Assembly: GCA_946478865.1 (NCBI GenBank)
Contig: CAMLDO010000011.1
Coordinates: 1-64,000 of the forward strand
DNA length: 64,000 bases
Reading direction: 5' to 3'
From: an uncultured Methylobacillus sp.
GTDB taxonomy: Bacteria > Pseudomonadota > Gammaproteobacteria > Burkholderiales > Methylophilaceae
Shown: in pieces, positions 1-9,455 of the stretch
How the letters are laid out: each line of letters starts with the position of its first letter
Position numbering within the stretch: the first letter of the stretch is position 1
The notes under the pieces: model-generated
What the model was told of the DNA's origin: nothing
Seen by the model: the letters and a program-made list of their open reading frames with translations, nothing else
The model's database searches: none
Translations under genes and position numbers: made by a program

Positions 1-355
1 TGCACACCAGCGCGTCGGCACAGTGCGCGTTGACCATGTATTCCACGCTGTCGGCAATGAGGTCGCGGCTAGGCAGCGAATACAGCATGCCGCCGTGGCC
101 CATGGCGATGCCGTCATCCACCGCAATGGTGTTGAATTCCTTGGCGACGCCGCCGGCCTTCTCGATCTCGCGCGCCACCAGCTGCCCCATATCCTTGAGG
201 TGCACGTGGCCCGGCACGAACTGCGTGAACGAGTTGGCGATCGCGATGATGGGCTTGGTGAAATCCTCGTCCTTCATCCCGGTGGCGCGCCACAATGCGC
301 GCGCGCCGGCCATGTTGCGGCCGTGGGTAGTAGTGCGTGAACGGTACTGGGGCAT
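1..355 (-). CDS. ilvD: Dihydroxy-acid dehydratase, N-terminal part (cut by window edge)
   Basis: The enzyme removes water from 2,3-dihydroxy-3-methylbutanoate and -pentanoate in the cytoplasm, a late step of valine, isoleucine and pantothenate synthesis. The minus-strand frame starts at ATG 355 ([20 protein letters not shown]) and stays open to the window edge, about 118 residues. The segments [30 protein letters not shown] and [14 protein letters not shown] are hallmarks of IlvD/Edd dehydratases; the [12 protein letters not shown] opening fits IlvD rather than Edd. The Fe-S cysteines further on lie outside the window, apart from the C of the [10 protein letters not shown] segment. The gene is divergent from lgt, with about 60 bp between starts. 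Confidence 0.95.
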   Translation of the reverse strand, partial: MPQYRSRTTTHGRNMAGARALWRATGMKDEDFTKPIIAIANSFTQFVPGHVHLKDMGQLVAREIEKAGGVAKEFNTIAVDDGIAMGHGGMLYSLPSRDLIADSVEYMVNAHCADALVC

Positions 356-374
356 GATCAACCTCGGGAAAACG

Positions 375-380
375 TATAAT
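375..380 (+). promoter_or_regulatory. Perfect -10 hexamer upstream of lgt
   Basis: TATAAT lies 35 bp before the lgt ATG in the short ilvD-lgt divergent gap. No good -35 box is seen at 16-18 bp, so the assignment rests on the -10 alone. Confidence 0.35.
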
Positions 381-414
381 CTTGCAATTTTACCTGATTC
401 GAACGCCTAACCCT

Positions 415-1200
415 ATGCTTGTTCACCCGCAATTCGACCCTATCGCGATCCATCTCGGCCCGTTGGGCATCCACTGGTACGGGCTCATGTATCTGATCGG
501 CTTTCTGGGCGGCCTGTGGCTGGGGAAATGGCGTATCCGGCATACGGCCAACCCGGTCATGACCGAACGCGAGCTGGACGATCTGCTGTTTTATATTGCG
601 CTCGGCGTGATTCTCGGCGGACGGCTCGGCTATGTGATCTTCTACCAGCCGACCTACTTCCTGCAGCATCCGCTGGAAATCCCGATGTTGTGGCAGGGCG
701 GCATGAGCTTCCATGGCGGATTCCTCGGCGTGCTGACCGGGGTGTGGCTGTTCACGCGCAAGTACCAGAAGCGCTGGCTGCCGCTCATGGATTTTGTCGC
801 GCCGCTGGCTACCATCGGCCTTGGCGCTGGGCGCATGGGCAATTTCATCAACGGAGAACTGTGGGGCAAGCCGACGGACGGGCCATGGGGCATGGTGTTC
901 CCGCAAGTGGACAGCCTGCCGCGCCATCCGTCGCAGCTCTATGAATTCGCGCTGGAAGGCGTCGCGCTGTTCCTGCTGCTGTGGCTCTACTCGAAGAAGC
1001 CGCGCCCCGTGGGCGCCGTGTCGGCACTGTTCCTCATCGGTTACGGCGCATCGCGCTTCACGATCGAGTTCGCGCGCGAGCCGGATGCGTTCCTCGGGCC
1101 GCTGGCGCTGGGCATGAGCATGGGCCAGTGGCTCAGCCTTCCAATGATATTGATCGGCTTGTGGATGTGGCGTCGGGCGATGCAGGAAAAATTTGCCTGA
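415..1200 (+). CDS. lgt: Prolipoprotein diacylglyceryl transferase
   Basis: Lgt moves a diacylglyceryl group from phosphatidylglycerol to the lipobox cysteine of prolipoproteins at the inner membrane, the first step of lipoprotein maturation. The 261-residue protein is of family length and has about seven hydrophobic segments. The Lgt signature [10 protein letters not shown] is present with the essential Arg at residue 140, together with FHGG and HPSQLYE. ATG 415 (MLVHPQFDP) was chosen over an upstream in-frame TTG at 382, because homologues begin close to this HPQFDP segment. The window contains at least one client, the lipobox protein at 12.3 kb. It stands alone, followed by the Pho box of phoB. 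Confidence 0.97.
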   Translation: MLVHPQFDPIAIHLGPLGIHWYGLMYLIGFLGGLWLGKWRIRHTANPVMTERELDDLLFYIALGVILGGRLGYVIFYQPTYFLQHPLEIPMLWQGGMSFHGGFLGVLTGVWLFTRKYQKRWLPLMDFVAPLATIGLGAGRMGNFINGELWGKPTDGPWGMVFPQVDSLPRHPSQLYEFALEGVALFLLLWLYSKKPRPVGAVSALFLIGYGASRFTIEFAREPDAFLGPLALGMSMGQWLSLPMILIGLWMWRRAMQEKFA

Positions 1201-1204
1201 TTTT

Positions 1205-1238
1205 TTGTCACATAATTGTCACATTGACGTCATATAGT
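1205..1238 (+). promoter_or_regulatory. Pho box plus -10 of the phoB-phoR promoter
   Basis: Three 7-bp direct repeats with an 11-bp period are visible: TTGTCAC (1205-1211), TTGTCAC (1216-1222) and ACGTCAT (1227-1233), close to the PhoB half-site CTGTCAT. Counting the first two as the 18-bp box, a -10 (TATAGT, 1233-1238) follows after exactly 10 bp, the usual PhoB-activated geometry where the box replaces the -35. This indicates positive autoregulation of phoBR under phosphate starvation. Confidence 0.85.
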
Positions 1239-1270
1239 GTGCAGCATCAGATTCCAGAAAAGGAGCGAAG

Positions 1271-1957
1271 ATGCCCGCTAACATACTGATCATTGAGGAC
1301 GAACCAGCCATTCAGGAGCTGCTGTCCCTCAACATTTCCCAGGCTGGCCACAACCCGATCCGCGCACTCAGCGTGGAACAGGGCCAGCAGCTGATGCGCG
1401 AAACCATGCCGGATCTGATCCTGCTCGACTGGATGCTGCCCGGCATGAGCGGCATCGAATTCGCGCGCCGTCTGAAGTCGGACGAATACAGCAAGAATAT
1501 CCCCATCATCATGCTGACCGCGCGCAGCGAGGAAGTGGACAAGATTCGCGGCCTGGATGTCGGTGCCGACGACTACGTCACCAAACCCTTCTCCCCGCGC
1601 GAGCTGAACGCGCGCATCAAGGCTGTGCTGCGCCGCCGCGCGCCCCAAATGACGGACGACCCCATCGAAGTGGGTTCGCTGCGTCTCGATCCGGTGACGC
1701 ACCGCGTGACCGGCAACGGCACCCAGCTCGACCTCGGCCCGACCGAATTCCGCTTGCTGCACTACCTCATGTCCAACCCCGAACGCGTGCATTCGCGCTC
1801 GCAGGTGCTGGACCGCGTATGGGGCGACCGCGTGTTCGTCGAGGATCGTACCGTGGACGTGCATATCCGCCGCCTGCGCCAGGCCCTCTCCGCCTCCGGC
1901 CACGAGGAAATGATCCAGACCGTACGCGGCGTCGGCTACCGTTTCTCGGCGAAGTAA
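1271..1957 (+). CDS. phoB: Phosphate regulon response regulator PhoB
   Basis: PhoB is the DNA-binding regulator that activates phosphate-starvation genes after phosphorylation by PhoR. The 228-residue protein has a receiver domain (about 1-120) with acidic pocket IEDE, phospho-acceptor Asp53 in LLDWMLPG, switch Thr in MLTARSEE and the conserved Lys in YVTKPFSPREL. A winged-helix OmpR/PhoB domain (about 130-228) ends in TVDVHIRRLRQAL and VRGVGYRF. The start has an AGGAG-type ribosome site 6-7 bp upstream. It sits behind its own Pho box and 67 bp before phoR. OmpR-type paralogues look similar, but the Pho box and neighbouring PhoR settle the name. Confidence 0.95.
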   Translation: MPANILIIEDEPAIQELLSLNISQAGHNPIRALSVEQGQQLMRETMPDLILLDWMLPGMSGIEFARRLKSDEYSKNIPIIMLTARSEEVDKIRGLDVGADDYVTKPFSPRELNARIKAVLRRRAPQMTDDPIEVGSLRLDPVTHRVTGNGTQLDLGPTEFRLLHYLMSNPERVHSRSQVLDRVWGDRVFVEDRTVDVHIRRLRQALSASGHEEMIQTVRGVGYRFSAK

Positions 1958-2024
1958 TCGATAATGTGCGTCCGATGAGGCTGCTCGGACGTATTTAAAA
2001 CAACAGGCAGCCTCCGAACCCTGG

Positions 2025-3335
2025 ATGCCATCCATGCATGAATTCCGTTGGCGGCTGTTATGGCTTGCCACCCCCGTAGTGCTGTTTTGCCTGATCCTCT
2101 GGCCCATTGCCGGCCTCGCCGCGGCATTGGGCGTTCTGGCACTCGCCGTCATCGCTTACCTGCTGTTTCATTTCTACTGGCTGGAGAAACTCGCCAGCTG
2201 GCTCAAGCAACCCGAGCTCTCCACCGTGCCTATCGGTTCGGGAATATGGGAGGACGTGTTTGCCGGCCTTTACCAGGAGATGCGGCGCAACGCGAGCAGT
2301 CAGACCGAACTAAGCTCCGAACTCGAACGCTTTCAGCACGCCGCGAGCGCCCTGCCGGACGGCGTCGTGCTGCTCAACAACAGCGACCAGATCGAGTGGT
2401 GCAATCCGCCGGCAGAAGTCCAGCTCGGGCTCAACCTTGAGCAGGATGGCGGTCAGCCCATCGGCTATCTGGTGCGCCAGACCGAATTCACCAACTATCT
2501 GCAGGCGCAGGACTACGCCGAACCGGTCAAGCTGCATACCCTGCGCAATCCCGATACCACGCTCGAAATCCAGCTGATTCCGTTTGGCGAGAAACAGAAG
2601 CTGCTGCTGTGCCGCGACATCACGCCGCTGGAAAAACTCGAGACGATGCGGCGCGATTTCATCGCCAACGTTTCGCATGAGTTGCGCACGCCGCTCACGG
2701 TGGTCGGCGGCTTCCTCGAAACCATGGAGGACATGAACACCGGCCTGCCGGACAGCACGCGCCACTACTTCAAGCTCATGCAGGAGCAGACCGGCCGCAT
2801 GCGTCATCTCGTGGAAGACTTGCTGACGCTGTCCCAGCTTGAGAGCAGCCAGAACGCACTCCAGGAAACGGAAATCGACGTACCCTCGCTACTGCATATG
2901 GTGCTGACCGAAGGCGAGAGTCTCAGTAATGGCCGCCATACGCTCTCACTGGATGTCGACCGCCATCTCTTCCTGAACGGTGCGACCGAGGAGTTGCACA
3001 GCGCCTTCGGCAATCTGGTGAGCAATGCCGTGCGCTACACCCCGGAAGGCGGCCGCATCAACCTGCGCTGGGAACTGCGCTTCGACGGCGCGGCATTCAG
3101 CGTTTCGGACACCGGGCCCGGCATCGAGCCGGAGCATATCAGCCGTCTCACCGAACGCTTCTACCGTGTCGACCGCAGTCGCTCGCGCGCTACGGGCGGC
3201 ACCGGCCTCGGCCTTTCCATCGTCAAGCATATCCTGACCCGGCACCAGGCCCGCCTCGAAATCCAGAGCGAAGTCGGCACAGGCAGCACCTTCAGCGTAA
3301 TATTCCCCATTGCGCGGGTAATCCGCAAACCTTGA
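2025..3335 (+). CDS. phoR: Phosphate regulon sensor histidine kinase PhoR
   Basis: PhoR is the inner-membrane kinase that phosphorylates PhoB when phosphate is scarce. The 436-residue protein has two N-terminal membrane segments (about 10-50) with almost no periplasmic loop, as in other proteobacterial PhoR. A PAS region (about 95-190) is followed by the HisKA motif NVSHELRTPLT with His218 and HATPase_c boxes (NLVSNAVRYTP, DTGPGIEPEH, GGTGLGLSIVKH). No strong ribosome site marks the start; ATG 2034 is an alternative. No phoU, pstSCAB or ppk follows; a short gene of unknown function comes 21 bp later instead. Confidence 0.94.
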   Translation: MPSMHEFRWRLLWLATPVVLFCLILWPIAGLAAALGVLALAVIAYLLFHFYWLEKLASWLKQPELSTVPIGSGIWEDVFAGLYQEMRRNASSQTELSSELERFQHAASALPDGVVLLNNSDQIEWCNPPAEVQLGLNLEQDGGQPIGYLVRQTEFTNYLQAQDYAEPVKLHTLRNPDTTLEIQLIPFGEKQKLLLCRDITPLEKLETMRRDFIANVSHELRTPLTVVGGFLETMEDMNTGLPDSTRHYFKLMQEQTGRMRHLVEDLLTLSQLESSQNALQETEIDVPSLLHMVLTEGESLSNGRHTLSLDVDRHLFLNGATEELHSAFGNLVSNAVRYTPEGGRINLRWELRFDGAAFSVSDTGPGIEPEHISRLTERFYRVDRSRSRATGGTGLGLSIVKHILTRHQARLEIQSEVGTGSTFSVIFPIARVIRKP

Positions 3336-3356
3336 TCAGTCTCAAGGAGATGGGCA

Positions 3357-3830
3357 ATGTCGCTGGAAACCTGGGAGTGGATGAGTTATGTCGTTACCGT
3401 GATTGGCCTGCCGCTGGCCATCGCGGTCTTCCTTTATGAGCAGCGCAAGGAGCGCGAAAACGAGGAAGAAGAGGTCTACCAACTGCTGTCGGACAATTAC
3501 CAGGACTTTCTCAAGGTCGCCCTGGAAAATCCGGACCTGCGGCTGTTCTCCAGCGACGAGACAACCAACCTCAATGCCGACCAGAAGGAACGCCAGCTCA
3601 TCATCTTCGTGATGCTGATGTCGCTGTTCGAGCGCGCCTATCTGCTGCTGCATGAGGACGATATGTCCGAGAAGCAGGCACGGCGCTGGAACTCGTGGGA
3701 GGACTACATGCTGGAATGGTGCAACCACCCCGATTTCCGCGCGAGCCTTCCACGGCTATTGCACGGAGAGGATCCAAGCTTCGTGCGCTACATGGAAAAA
3801 CTGGCAGCTACCGAACCTAAGCGCGCCTAG
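3357..3830 (+). CDS. Small membrane-anchored protein of unknown function downstream of phoR
   Basis: I do not recognise this 157-residue protein. It has one N-terminal hydrophobic segment (about 9-26), then a charged EQRKERENEEEE stretch, and a mostly helical acidic cytoplasmic part ending in LAATEPKRA. It resembles small uncharacterised proteins of the DUF6082/YfiR-neighbour kind only in layout, so no function is inferred. A good AAGGAGA ribosome site lies 8 bp before the ATG and the gap to phoR is 21 bp, so it is probably co-transcribed with phoBR. It converges on msrB, 9 bp away. Confidence 0.75.
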   Translation: MSLETWEWMSYVVTVIGLPLAIAVFLYEQRKERENEEEEVYQLLSDNYQDFLKVALENPDLRLFSSDETTNLNADQKERQLIIFVMLMSLFERAYLLLHEDDMSEKQARRWNSWEDYMLEWCNHPDFRASLPRLLHGEDPSFVRYMEKLAATEPKRA

Positions 3831-3839
3831 TGCCCTGGA

Positions 3840-4235
3840 TCAAGCTACTGGTGCGAAGCTCAGCGATGCCGAATTGATGCAGTAGCGCAAACCGGTCGGC
3901 GGCGGGCCATCCGGGAAAACGTGGCCGAGATGCGCATCGCACACGTTGCAGATCACCTCGGTGCGTATCATTCCGTGCGAGGTATCGCGCTTCTCGCGTA
4001 CATTTTCCGGATTGAGCGGCTTGAAATAGCTGGGCCAGCCACAGCCGGACTCGAACTTGGTATCCGATTCGAATAGCGGCGTGCCACAGCATACACAGGT
4101 ATAGATACCGTAGTCATGGTGATGCAGATAGGCTCCCGTACCCGGTCGCTCGGTCGCGGCATGGCGCGTGACTTCGTACTGGATCGGCGAAAGCTGCGAC
4201 CTCCACTCCTCATCGGTCTTTACGATCTTGGCCAT
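3840..4235 (-). CDS. msrB: Peptide-methionine (R)-S-oxide reductase
   Basis: MsrB repairs the R form of methionine sulfoxide in proteins, using thioredoxin. The 131-residue protein carries the two zinc CxxC pairs, Cys47/Cys50 (YTCVCCG) and Cys96/Cys99 ([13 protein letters not shown]), and the catalytic Cys119 in [13 protein letters not shown]. The open frame extends further upstream, but ATG 4235 ([11 protein letters not shown]) is preceded by GAGGAGAA and matches the family start. It is a stand-alone MsrB without a fused MsrA. Confidence 0.97.
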   Translation of the reverse strand: MAKIVKTDEEWRSQLSPIQYEVTRHAATERPGTGAYLHHHDYGIYTCVCCGTPLFESDTKFESGCGWPSYFKPLNPENVREKRDTSHGMIRTEVICNVCDAHLGHVFPDGPPPTGLRYCINSASLSFAPVA

Positions 4236-4343
4236 TGAAGTTCTCCTCGAATCACTTCTTTGAACCGCCAAAGCTCCGAGAATGCCCATGAATTTATAGT
4301 TTAAAAATGCAAGGACAGGCATTCCGGCGCTCTGACTTCCAGA

Positions 4344-7300
4344 TTACAGCAAGACTTTCTCGATACCGCCCTGGTTGGCCTTGGCCACGTAATCCTCCAT
4401 CCAGTTCGGACCGAGAATATTCTTGGCCAGCTCGACCACGATATAGTCAGCGTCAAGGCCGGTATCGTCACCATAACGCTGCAGACCCTGCAGGCAAGAC
4501 GGGCAGGAGGTCAGAACCTTCACTTCCTGTTCCGGCGCGCCGGGGGTCAGCCCTAGCTTCTTCATGCCTTTTTCCAGCTCTTCCTGCTTGCGCATCTTGA
4601 CCTGGGTCGAGATGTCCGGGCGCGCAACCGCAAAGCTGCCGGACTCGCCGCAGCAACGGTCGTTGAGCGGCACTTCCTCGCCCATGAGCGCCTGCGTGAC
4701 CTTGGCCGAGGCGTAGGTCTTCATCGGCGTGTGGCACGGCTCGTGGTACATGTATTTCACGCCGGTCACGCCTTCCATCTTCACGCCCTTCTCCATGAGG
4801 TATTCGTGAATGTCGAGCAGGCGGCAGCCGGGGAATATCTTCTCGAACTCGTACTTCAGCAGTTGATCCATGCAGGTGCCGCAGGAAACAATCACCGTCT
4901 TGATGTCGAGATAATTCAATGTGTTGGCAACGCGGTGGAACAGCACGCGGTTCTCGGCGGTGATTTCCTGGCCTTTGTCGTGGTTGCCTGCGGAAGTCTG
5001 CGGATAGCCGCAGCACAGGTAACCCGGCGGCAGCACAGTGATCGCGCCGGTTTCGTACAACATCGCCTGTGTCGCCAGGCCGACCTGCGAGAACAGTCGT
5101 TCCGAACCGCAGCCGGGGAAGTAGAACACGGCATCGGAATCCTCGTTCGCCTTCTGCGGATTGCGAATGACAGGCACCATGGTGTCGTCTTCCAGCCCGA
5201 GCAGCGCACGCGAAGTCTTGGTCGGCAGCGCCTTCGGCATCGGCCGGGTGAGGAAATGGATCACCTGCGCCTGGACCGGCGGCTTGCCGACGGTCGCTGG
5301 CGGATGCTTCTTGAAAGGACGGATCATGCCGACCTTCTTCGCAAGCTGATAACCGAAACGCTGCGCCCTGTAACCCCACTGGATCATGCCGGTGCGGAGC
5401 AGCTTGATCGTCGCCGGATCCTTGGCGTTGAGGAACGCCATCGTCGCCACGGTGCCGGGGTTGAACGATTTCTTGTCCTGCTTGCGCAGGAAGTTGCGCA
5501 TTGCAACCGATACGTCGCCGAAGTCGATATCGACCGGACACGGGTTCACACAGCGGTGACACACCGTGCAGTGATCGGCAACATCGTTGAATTCGTCGAA
5601 ATGCATGAGCGACACGCCGCGCCGCGTCTGCTCCTCATACAGGAAAGCCTCGATCAGCAGCGAGGTCGCGAGAATCTTGTTGCGCGGGCTGTACAGCAGG
5701 TTGGCGCGCGGCACATGCGTGGTGCAGACCGGCTTGCACTTGCCGCAGCGCAGGCAGTCCTTGATCGAGTCGGCGATCTCGCCGATCTCGGACTGTTCCA
5801 TGATGATGGATTCCTGCTCCAGCAGGCCGAAGCTGGGCGTGTAGGCATTGCGCAGATCGCCGCCTGCCATGAGCTTGCCCTTGTTGAAGCGACCTTCCGG
5901 GTCCACCTTGCGCTTGTACTCGGCAAAGGTGTCGATCACCGACTGATCGAGGAACTCCATCTTGGTAATGCCGATGCCATGCTCGCCCGAGATCACGCCG
6001 CCCAGCTCGGTCGCGAGCTTCATGATGCGCTCAACCGCGGCATTGGCTTCCTGCAGCATGCCGTAGTCGTCGGAATTGACCGGAATGTTGGTGTGCACAT
6101 TGCCGTCGCCTGCGTGCATGTGCAGCGCAACGAACACGCGGCTCTTGAGCACCGTCTTGTGGATCTCATCCATCTTTTCGAGGATGGGCGTGTACTCACG
6201 ACCGGTAAAAATCTGGTGCAAGGGCTTGCGCACCTCTCGCTTCCAGGACACGCGCAAATGGTGCTCCTGCACTGCGCGGAACAGCGGCAGCAGTTCGCCG
6301 AGTCCCGCCTTGGAAATCAGCTCCTGCGCCACATTGCCGAATTCATGCAGCGGCGAATCGAGGCCATTCAGAATGTTCTTCCAGTGCGTACGCGTTTCCT
6401 GGACCAACTGGATCGCCTGCTGGCGGCGTATCACCACCATTTCCGGATCGGCCTTGGTGTCTTCGTCTTCCAGCAGCGGCAGGTCGCCGTTGAGGAACAC
6501 TTCCAGCGCATCCAGCAGACGCAGCTTGTTATTGATCGACAGCTCGATGTTGATGCGTTCGATGCCGTCCGAGTAATCCCCAAGACGCGGCAGCGGGATC
6601 ACCACGTCCTCGTTGATCTTGAAGGCGTTGGTATGCGCGGCGATCGCAGCAGTACGCGCGCGGTCCAGCCAGAACTTCTTGCGCGCCTCGGCCGAGACCG
6701 CGATGAAGCCTTCGCCGCCGCGTGCGTTGGCGAGTCGCACGATTTGCGACGCCGCCTCGCCCACGGCGTTTTCGTCGTCGCTCGCGATATCCGCGATGAG
6801 CACCATCTTGGGACGTTGCGGCCGATTGGCCTTGGTCGCGTAGCCGACCGCCTTGAGGTAGCGTTCGTCCAGATGCTCCAAGCCAGCGAGGATCGCGCTC
6901 GGATGCGCGTCGAGGTAGTCCTTCACTTCCACGATCGCCGGTACCGCGAGCGCGACCGAGCCGAAGAACTCCAGGCAAATGGTGCGCACGTGCTTGGGCA
7001 TGCGGTGCAGGATGAAGGTCGCCGAAGTGATGAGGCCGTCGCAGCCTTCCTTCTGCACGCCGGGCAAGCCCGCGAGGAACTTGTCGGTGACATCCTTGCC
7101 GAGACCGGTCTTGCGGAAGTGCGGGCCGGGAATTTCCAGGATTTCCGGTTCGCCCTGCAGCGTTTTTCCGTCCGCTGCGTAGCGGTTGATGCGGAATCGC
7201 GCCAATTCGATATCGTGAATCTTGCCGAGGTTGTGATCCAGGCGTTCGACTTCGAGCCAAGTGGCGTCCGGCGTTACCATGCGCCACGAGGCGAGGTTAT

Positions 7301-8177
7301 CCAGCGCGGTACCCCACAGCACGGCCTTCTTGCCGCCTGCGTTCATCGCGACATTACCGCCGATGCAGGAAGCATCGGCCGAGGTCGGATCGACTGCGAA
7401 CTCAAGGCCGGCATCGGTCGCCGCCTCCATCACCCGGCGCGTCACCACACCAGCGCCGCAGCGGATCACCGGTACGGGTTCCGCAACGCCAGGCAGCGCC
7501 TTGTATTCGACCGCGCTCAGGCTTTCCAGCTTTTCGGTGTTGATCACCGCCGACATCTTGGTCAGCGGCACAGCGCCGCCGGTATAGCCAGTGCCGCCGC
7601 CGCGCGGAATCAACGTGAAACCGAGTTCGATACACGCCTTCACGATAGGCGCGACTTCCTCTTCCATATCCGGGTTGATCACCACGAACGGATATTCCAC
7701 GCGCCAGTCGGTCGCGTCGGTCACGTGCGAAACGCGGGCAAGACCGTCGAACTGGATGTTGTCCTTGCGCGTGATCTTGCCGAGTCTGGACAGCGTCTGC
7801 TTGCGCAGCTTCGCGGTCTGGCGGAATTCCTCCTCGAAGTCGGCCACTGCCTTGCGCGCGGCAGCAACCAGCGTATCCACCTTGCCGTTGCCGAGACTGC
7901 GCTCGTCAATCGCCTTGAGCCGATGATGCAGCGCCTCGGTAAGCGCATGCAGCCGCTTGGGATTCTCCAGCAAGTCATCCTGCAGGTAGGGGTTGCGCGT
8001 TACTACCCACAGATCGCCCAGCACCTCGAACAGCATGCGCGCGGAACGGCCGGTCTTGCGTTCGCCGCGCAGCTCGTTGAGCACACCCCAAGATTCCTCG
8101 CCGAGAAAACGCATGACGATTTCGCGGTCCGAGAAGGAAGTGTAGTTATAGGGGATTTCGCGCAGGCGAGTGGTCAT
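4344..8177 (-). CDS. DUF3683 / FAD-linked oxidase / Fe-S / CCG-domain oxidoreductase (D-lactate or glycolate dehydrogenase type)
   Basis: One 1277-residue chain joins parts that are usually separate subunits of glycolate or D-lactate oxidase. The order is an N-terminal DUF3683-like region (about 1-95), an FAD_binding_4 domain (about 155-330, [14 protein letters not shown]), an FAD-oxidase C domain (about 480-780, [16 protein letters not shown] and [13 protein letters not shown]), two 4Fe-4S motifs ([11 protein letters not shown] near 806; [12 protein letters not shown]), and two CCG domains ([11 protein letters not shown] with [18 protein letters not shown] with CPSC). It probably oxidises a 2-hydroxy acid and feeds electrons to the quinone pool; the substrate cannot be read from sequence. 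ATG 8177 or GTG 8183 could start it. An extended -10 lies just upstream. Confidence 0.93.
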   Translation of the reverse strand: MTTRLREIPYNYTSFSDREIVMRFLGEESWGVLNELRGERKTGRSARMLFEVLGDLWVVTRNPYLQDDLLENPKRLHALTEALHHRLKAIDERSLGNGKVDTLVAAARKAVADFEEEFRQTAKLRKQTLSRLGKITRKDNIQFDGLARVSHVTDATDWRVEYPFVVINPDMEEEVAPIVKACIELGFTLIPRGGGTGYTGGAVPLTKMSAVINTEKLESLSAVEYKALPGVAEPVPVIRCGAGVVTRRVMEAATDAGLEFAVDPTSADASCIGGNVAMNAGGKKAVLWGTALDNLASWRMVTPDATWLEVERLDHNLGKIHDIELARFRINRYAADGKTLQGEPEILEIPGPHFRKTGLGKDVTDKFLAGLPGVQKEGCDGLITSATFILHRMPKHVRTICLEFFGSVALAVPAIVEVKDYLDAHPSAILAGLEHLDERYLKAVGYATKANRPQRPKMVLIADIASDDENAVGEAASQIVRLANARGGEGFIAVSAEARKKFWLDRARTAAIAAHTNAFKINEDVVIPLPRLGDYSDGIERINIELSINNKLRLLDALEVFLNGDLPLLEDEDTKADPEMVVIRRQQAIQLVQETRTHWKNILNGLDSPLHEFGNVAQELISKAGLGELLPLFRAVQEHHLRVSWKREVRKPLHQIFTGREYTPILEKMDEIHKTVLKSRVFVALHMHAGDGNVHTNIPVNSDDYGMLQEANAAVERIMKLATELGGVISGEHGIGITKMEFLDQSVIDTFAEYKRKVDPEGRFNKGKLMAGGDLRNAYTPSFGLLEQESIIMEQSEIGEIADSIKDCLRCGKCKPVCTTHVPRANLLYSPRNKILATSLLIEAFLYEEQTRRGVSLMHFDEFNDVADHCTVCHRCVNPCPVDIDFGDVSVAMRNFLRKQDKKSFNPGTVATMAFLNAKDPATIKLLRTGMIQWGYRAQRFGYQLAKKVGMIRPFKKHPPATVGKPPVQAQVIHFLTRPMPKALPTKTSRALLGLEDDTMVPVIRNPQKANEDSDAVFYFPGCGSERLFSQVGLATQAMLYETGAITVLPPGYLCCGYPQTSAGNHDKGQEITAENRVLFHRVANTLNYLDIKTVIVSCGTCMDQLLKYEFEKIFPGCRLLDIHEYLMEKGVKMEGVTGVKYMYHEPCHTPMKTYASAKVTQALMGEEVPLNDRCCGESGSFAVARPDISTQVKMRKQEELEKGMKKLGLTPGAPEQEVKVLTSCPSCLQGLQRYGDDTGLDADYIVVELAKNILGPNWMEDYVAKANQGGIEKVLL

Positions 8178-8391
8178 AGACACAGAGTGGATGAGTTACC
8201 GAAAAGGATAAGATTATACCACATGCAAAGAGGAAATAACCCTTTGAAATATATACCCATTATGGGGATTCAACCTTGTTTTTCAAGAACTTTTCCCGAA
8301 TAAATTTTGCACTTCGCTCCAGCCCATTCGCAAAAATGACAAACCCCGGCGAATGGAACAAAATATCATCTGACTATCTCGAAGGTTTGCC
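8178..8391. other. AT-rich divergent intergenic region
   Basis: The 214-bp gap between the divergent FAD oxidoreductase and tlpA-like genes is clearly richer in A and T than its surroundings. It holds a perfect 8-bp inverted repeat CCATTCGC / GCGAATGG (8324-8331 and 8349-8356, 17-nt spacer) near the tlpA side. No gene is supported here. Confidence 0.6.
8213..8221 (-). promoter_or_regulatory. Extended -10 promoter of the FAD/Fe-S oxidoreductase gene
   Basis: On the minus strand the bases read TGGTATAAT, an extended -10 (TGnTATAAT), 36 bp before the ATG at 8177. No convincing -35 is needed or seen. Confidence 0.5.
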
Positions 8392-8901
8392 ATGTCCGCA
8401 TCGAATTTACGCAAGTTATTGATCCCGCTGATTTTGCTCGCCCTGGTGGGCGCACTGGTGTTTTTCGTCAGCGACAAGAATCAGGCGCCGGATGTCAAGT
8501 TCACGACACTCTCGGGGCAAGAAATCGGCATGCAGGATCTGCGCGGCAAGATTGTCCTAGTGAATTTCTGGGCGACCACCTGCCCAGGCTGCATTCAGGA
8601 AATGCCGGAACTCATCGAGACTTACAACCGCTATCGCGAGCACGGCTTTGAAGTCGTCGCCGTCGCCATGGCCTATGACCCGCCTTCGCAGGTCGCGAAT
8701 TACACGCGCAAGAACAACCTGCCGTTCCCGGTCGCGCTCGACACGCAAGGCGATATTGCCGCCGCCTTCAACGACGTCAAGCTGACCCCGACCGCCTTCG
8801 TCGTGGACCAGCAGGGGCGTATCGTACGCAACGTGGTGGGCGTGCTGGATTTCAAGGCGCTGCATTCCATGCTGGACGAGCAATTGGGGAGGAAAACCTG
8901 A
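8392..8901 (+). CDS. TlpA/ResA-family membrane-anchored thiol-disulfide oxidoreductase
   Basis: A 169-residue thioredoxin-fold protein with an N-terminal signal anchor (about 8-26) and a periplasmic TlpA-like domain. The redox motif is TTCPGC, with Cys64 and Cys67, in the context VNFWATTCPGCIQEMP. The cis-proline lies in LTPTAFVVD. Such proteins reduce or maturate thiols in the periplasm, for example apocytochrome c haem-binding cysteines. GAAGG lies 6 bp before the ATG. Its stop overlaps the start of the dinB-family gene (TGATG), so the two are translationally coupled. The exact partner is not known. Confidence 0.9.
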   Translation: MSASNLRKLLIPLILLALVGALVFFVSDKNQAPDVKFTTLSGQEIGMQDLRGKIVLVNFWATTCPGCIQEMPELIETYNRYREHGFEVVAVAMAYDPPSQVANYTRKNNLPFPVALDTQGDIAAAFNDVKLTPTAFVVDQQGRIVRNVVGVLDFKALHSMLDEQLGRKT

Positions 8902-9455
8902 TGGACTTCAAACAGCAATTCATTTACCAGATCGATTATCAACACTGGGCGAACGACGCACTATTCAACGCGCTCGACCGCCTGGACAACGAAGCGCGGA
9001 CCAGCCCGCAGAAACTCTATTCGGGCAGCATCCATAACAGCGTCGACCATTTGCTGTTCTTCTACGCCAAGTGGTTCGCCCGTCTGCGCGGAGAACATCA
9101 GACCGGCACATATGCCGAGACTGTCCACGATGACTGGCGCGAGCTGAAAAATGCGATGCGTCATGAAATCCGTGAAATGCAGCGCTGGCTGGAGCGCCAG
9201 CCGCAGGATTTTTTCGACGAACGCCTGTTCTTCAAGCGCAGCAGCAATCGCCAGGAAAGCAGCATGTGGGTCCGCGATGCGCTTACGCACGTATTCACCT
9301 TCGCCGCACTCGAGCGCGGACAGATTTCCGCAGCGGCAGCAGCCCTCGGCGCTCCTTTCCCCGACATGTCGTACTACAGCTACCGCCAGGAAATGGGCGA
9401 CCACCTGCAGAACATGCGCAAGTCGGAGCCGGCTGCCCTTGCCCACGGTAGCTGA
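8901..9455 (+). CDS. DinB/YfiT-family protein
   Basis: A 184-residue protein of the DinB four-helix-bundle superfamily. The typical N-terminus (YQIDYQHWANDALFNAL), the histidine in the SIHNSVDHLLFFYAKWF segment and a third histidine in RDALTHVFTFAALERGQ fit the three-His metal site of the family. Members act as thiol-dependent metalloenzymes or are uncharacterised; this subgroup is often annotated damage-inducible. It overlaps tlpA by one base and directly abuts hemJ, so it belongs to that operon. No LexA box was seen near it. Confidence 0.85.
   Translation: MDFKQQFIYQIDYQHWANDALFNALDRLDNEARTSPQKLYSGSIHNSVDHLLFFYAKWFARLRGEHQTGTYAETVHDDWRELKNAMRHEIREMQRWLERQPQDFFDERLFFKRSSNRQESSMWVRDALTHVFTFAALERGQISAAAAALGAPFPDMSYYSYRQEMGDHLQNMRKSEPAALAHGS

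Noticed and set aside
4731..8303. 1190-codon open frame on the plus strand opposite the FAD/Fe-S oxidoreductase
   Set aside because: It mirrors the codon pattern of a long GC-rich gene on the other strand, has no recognisable domain and is rich in His/Arg/Leu as antisense frames usually are.
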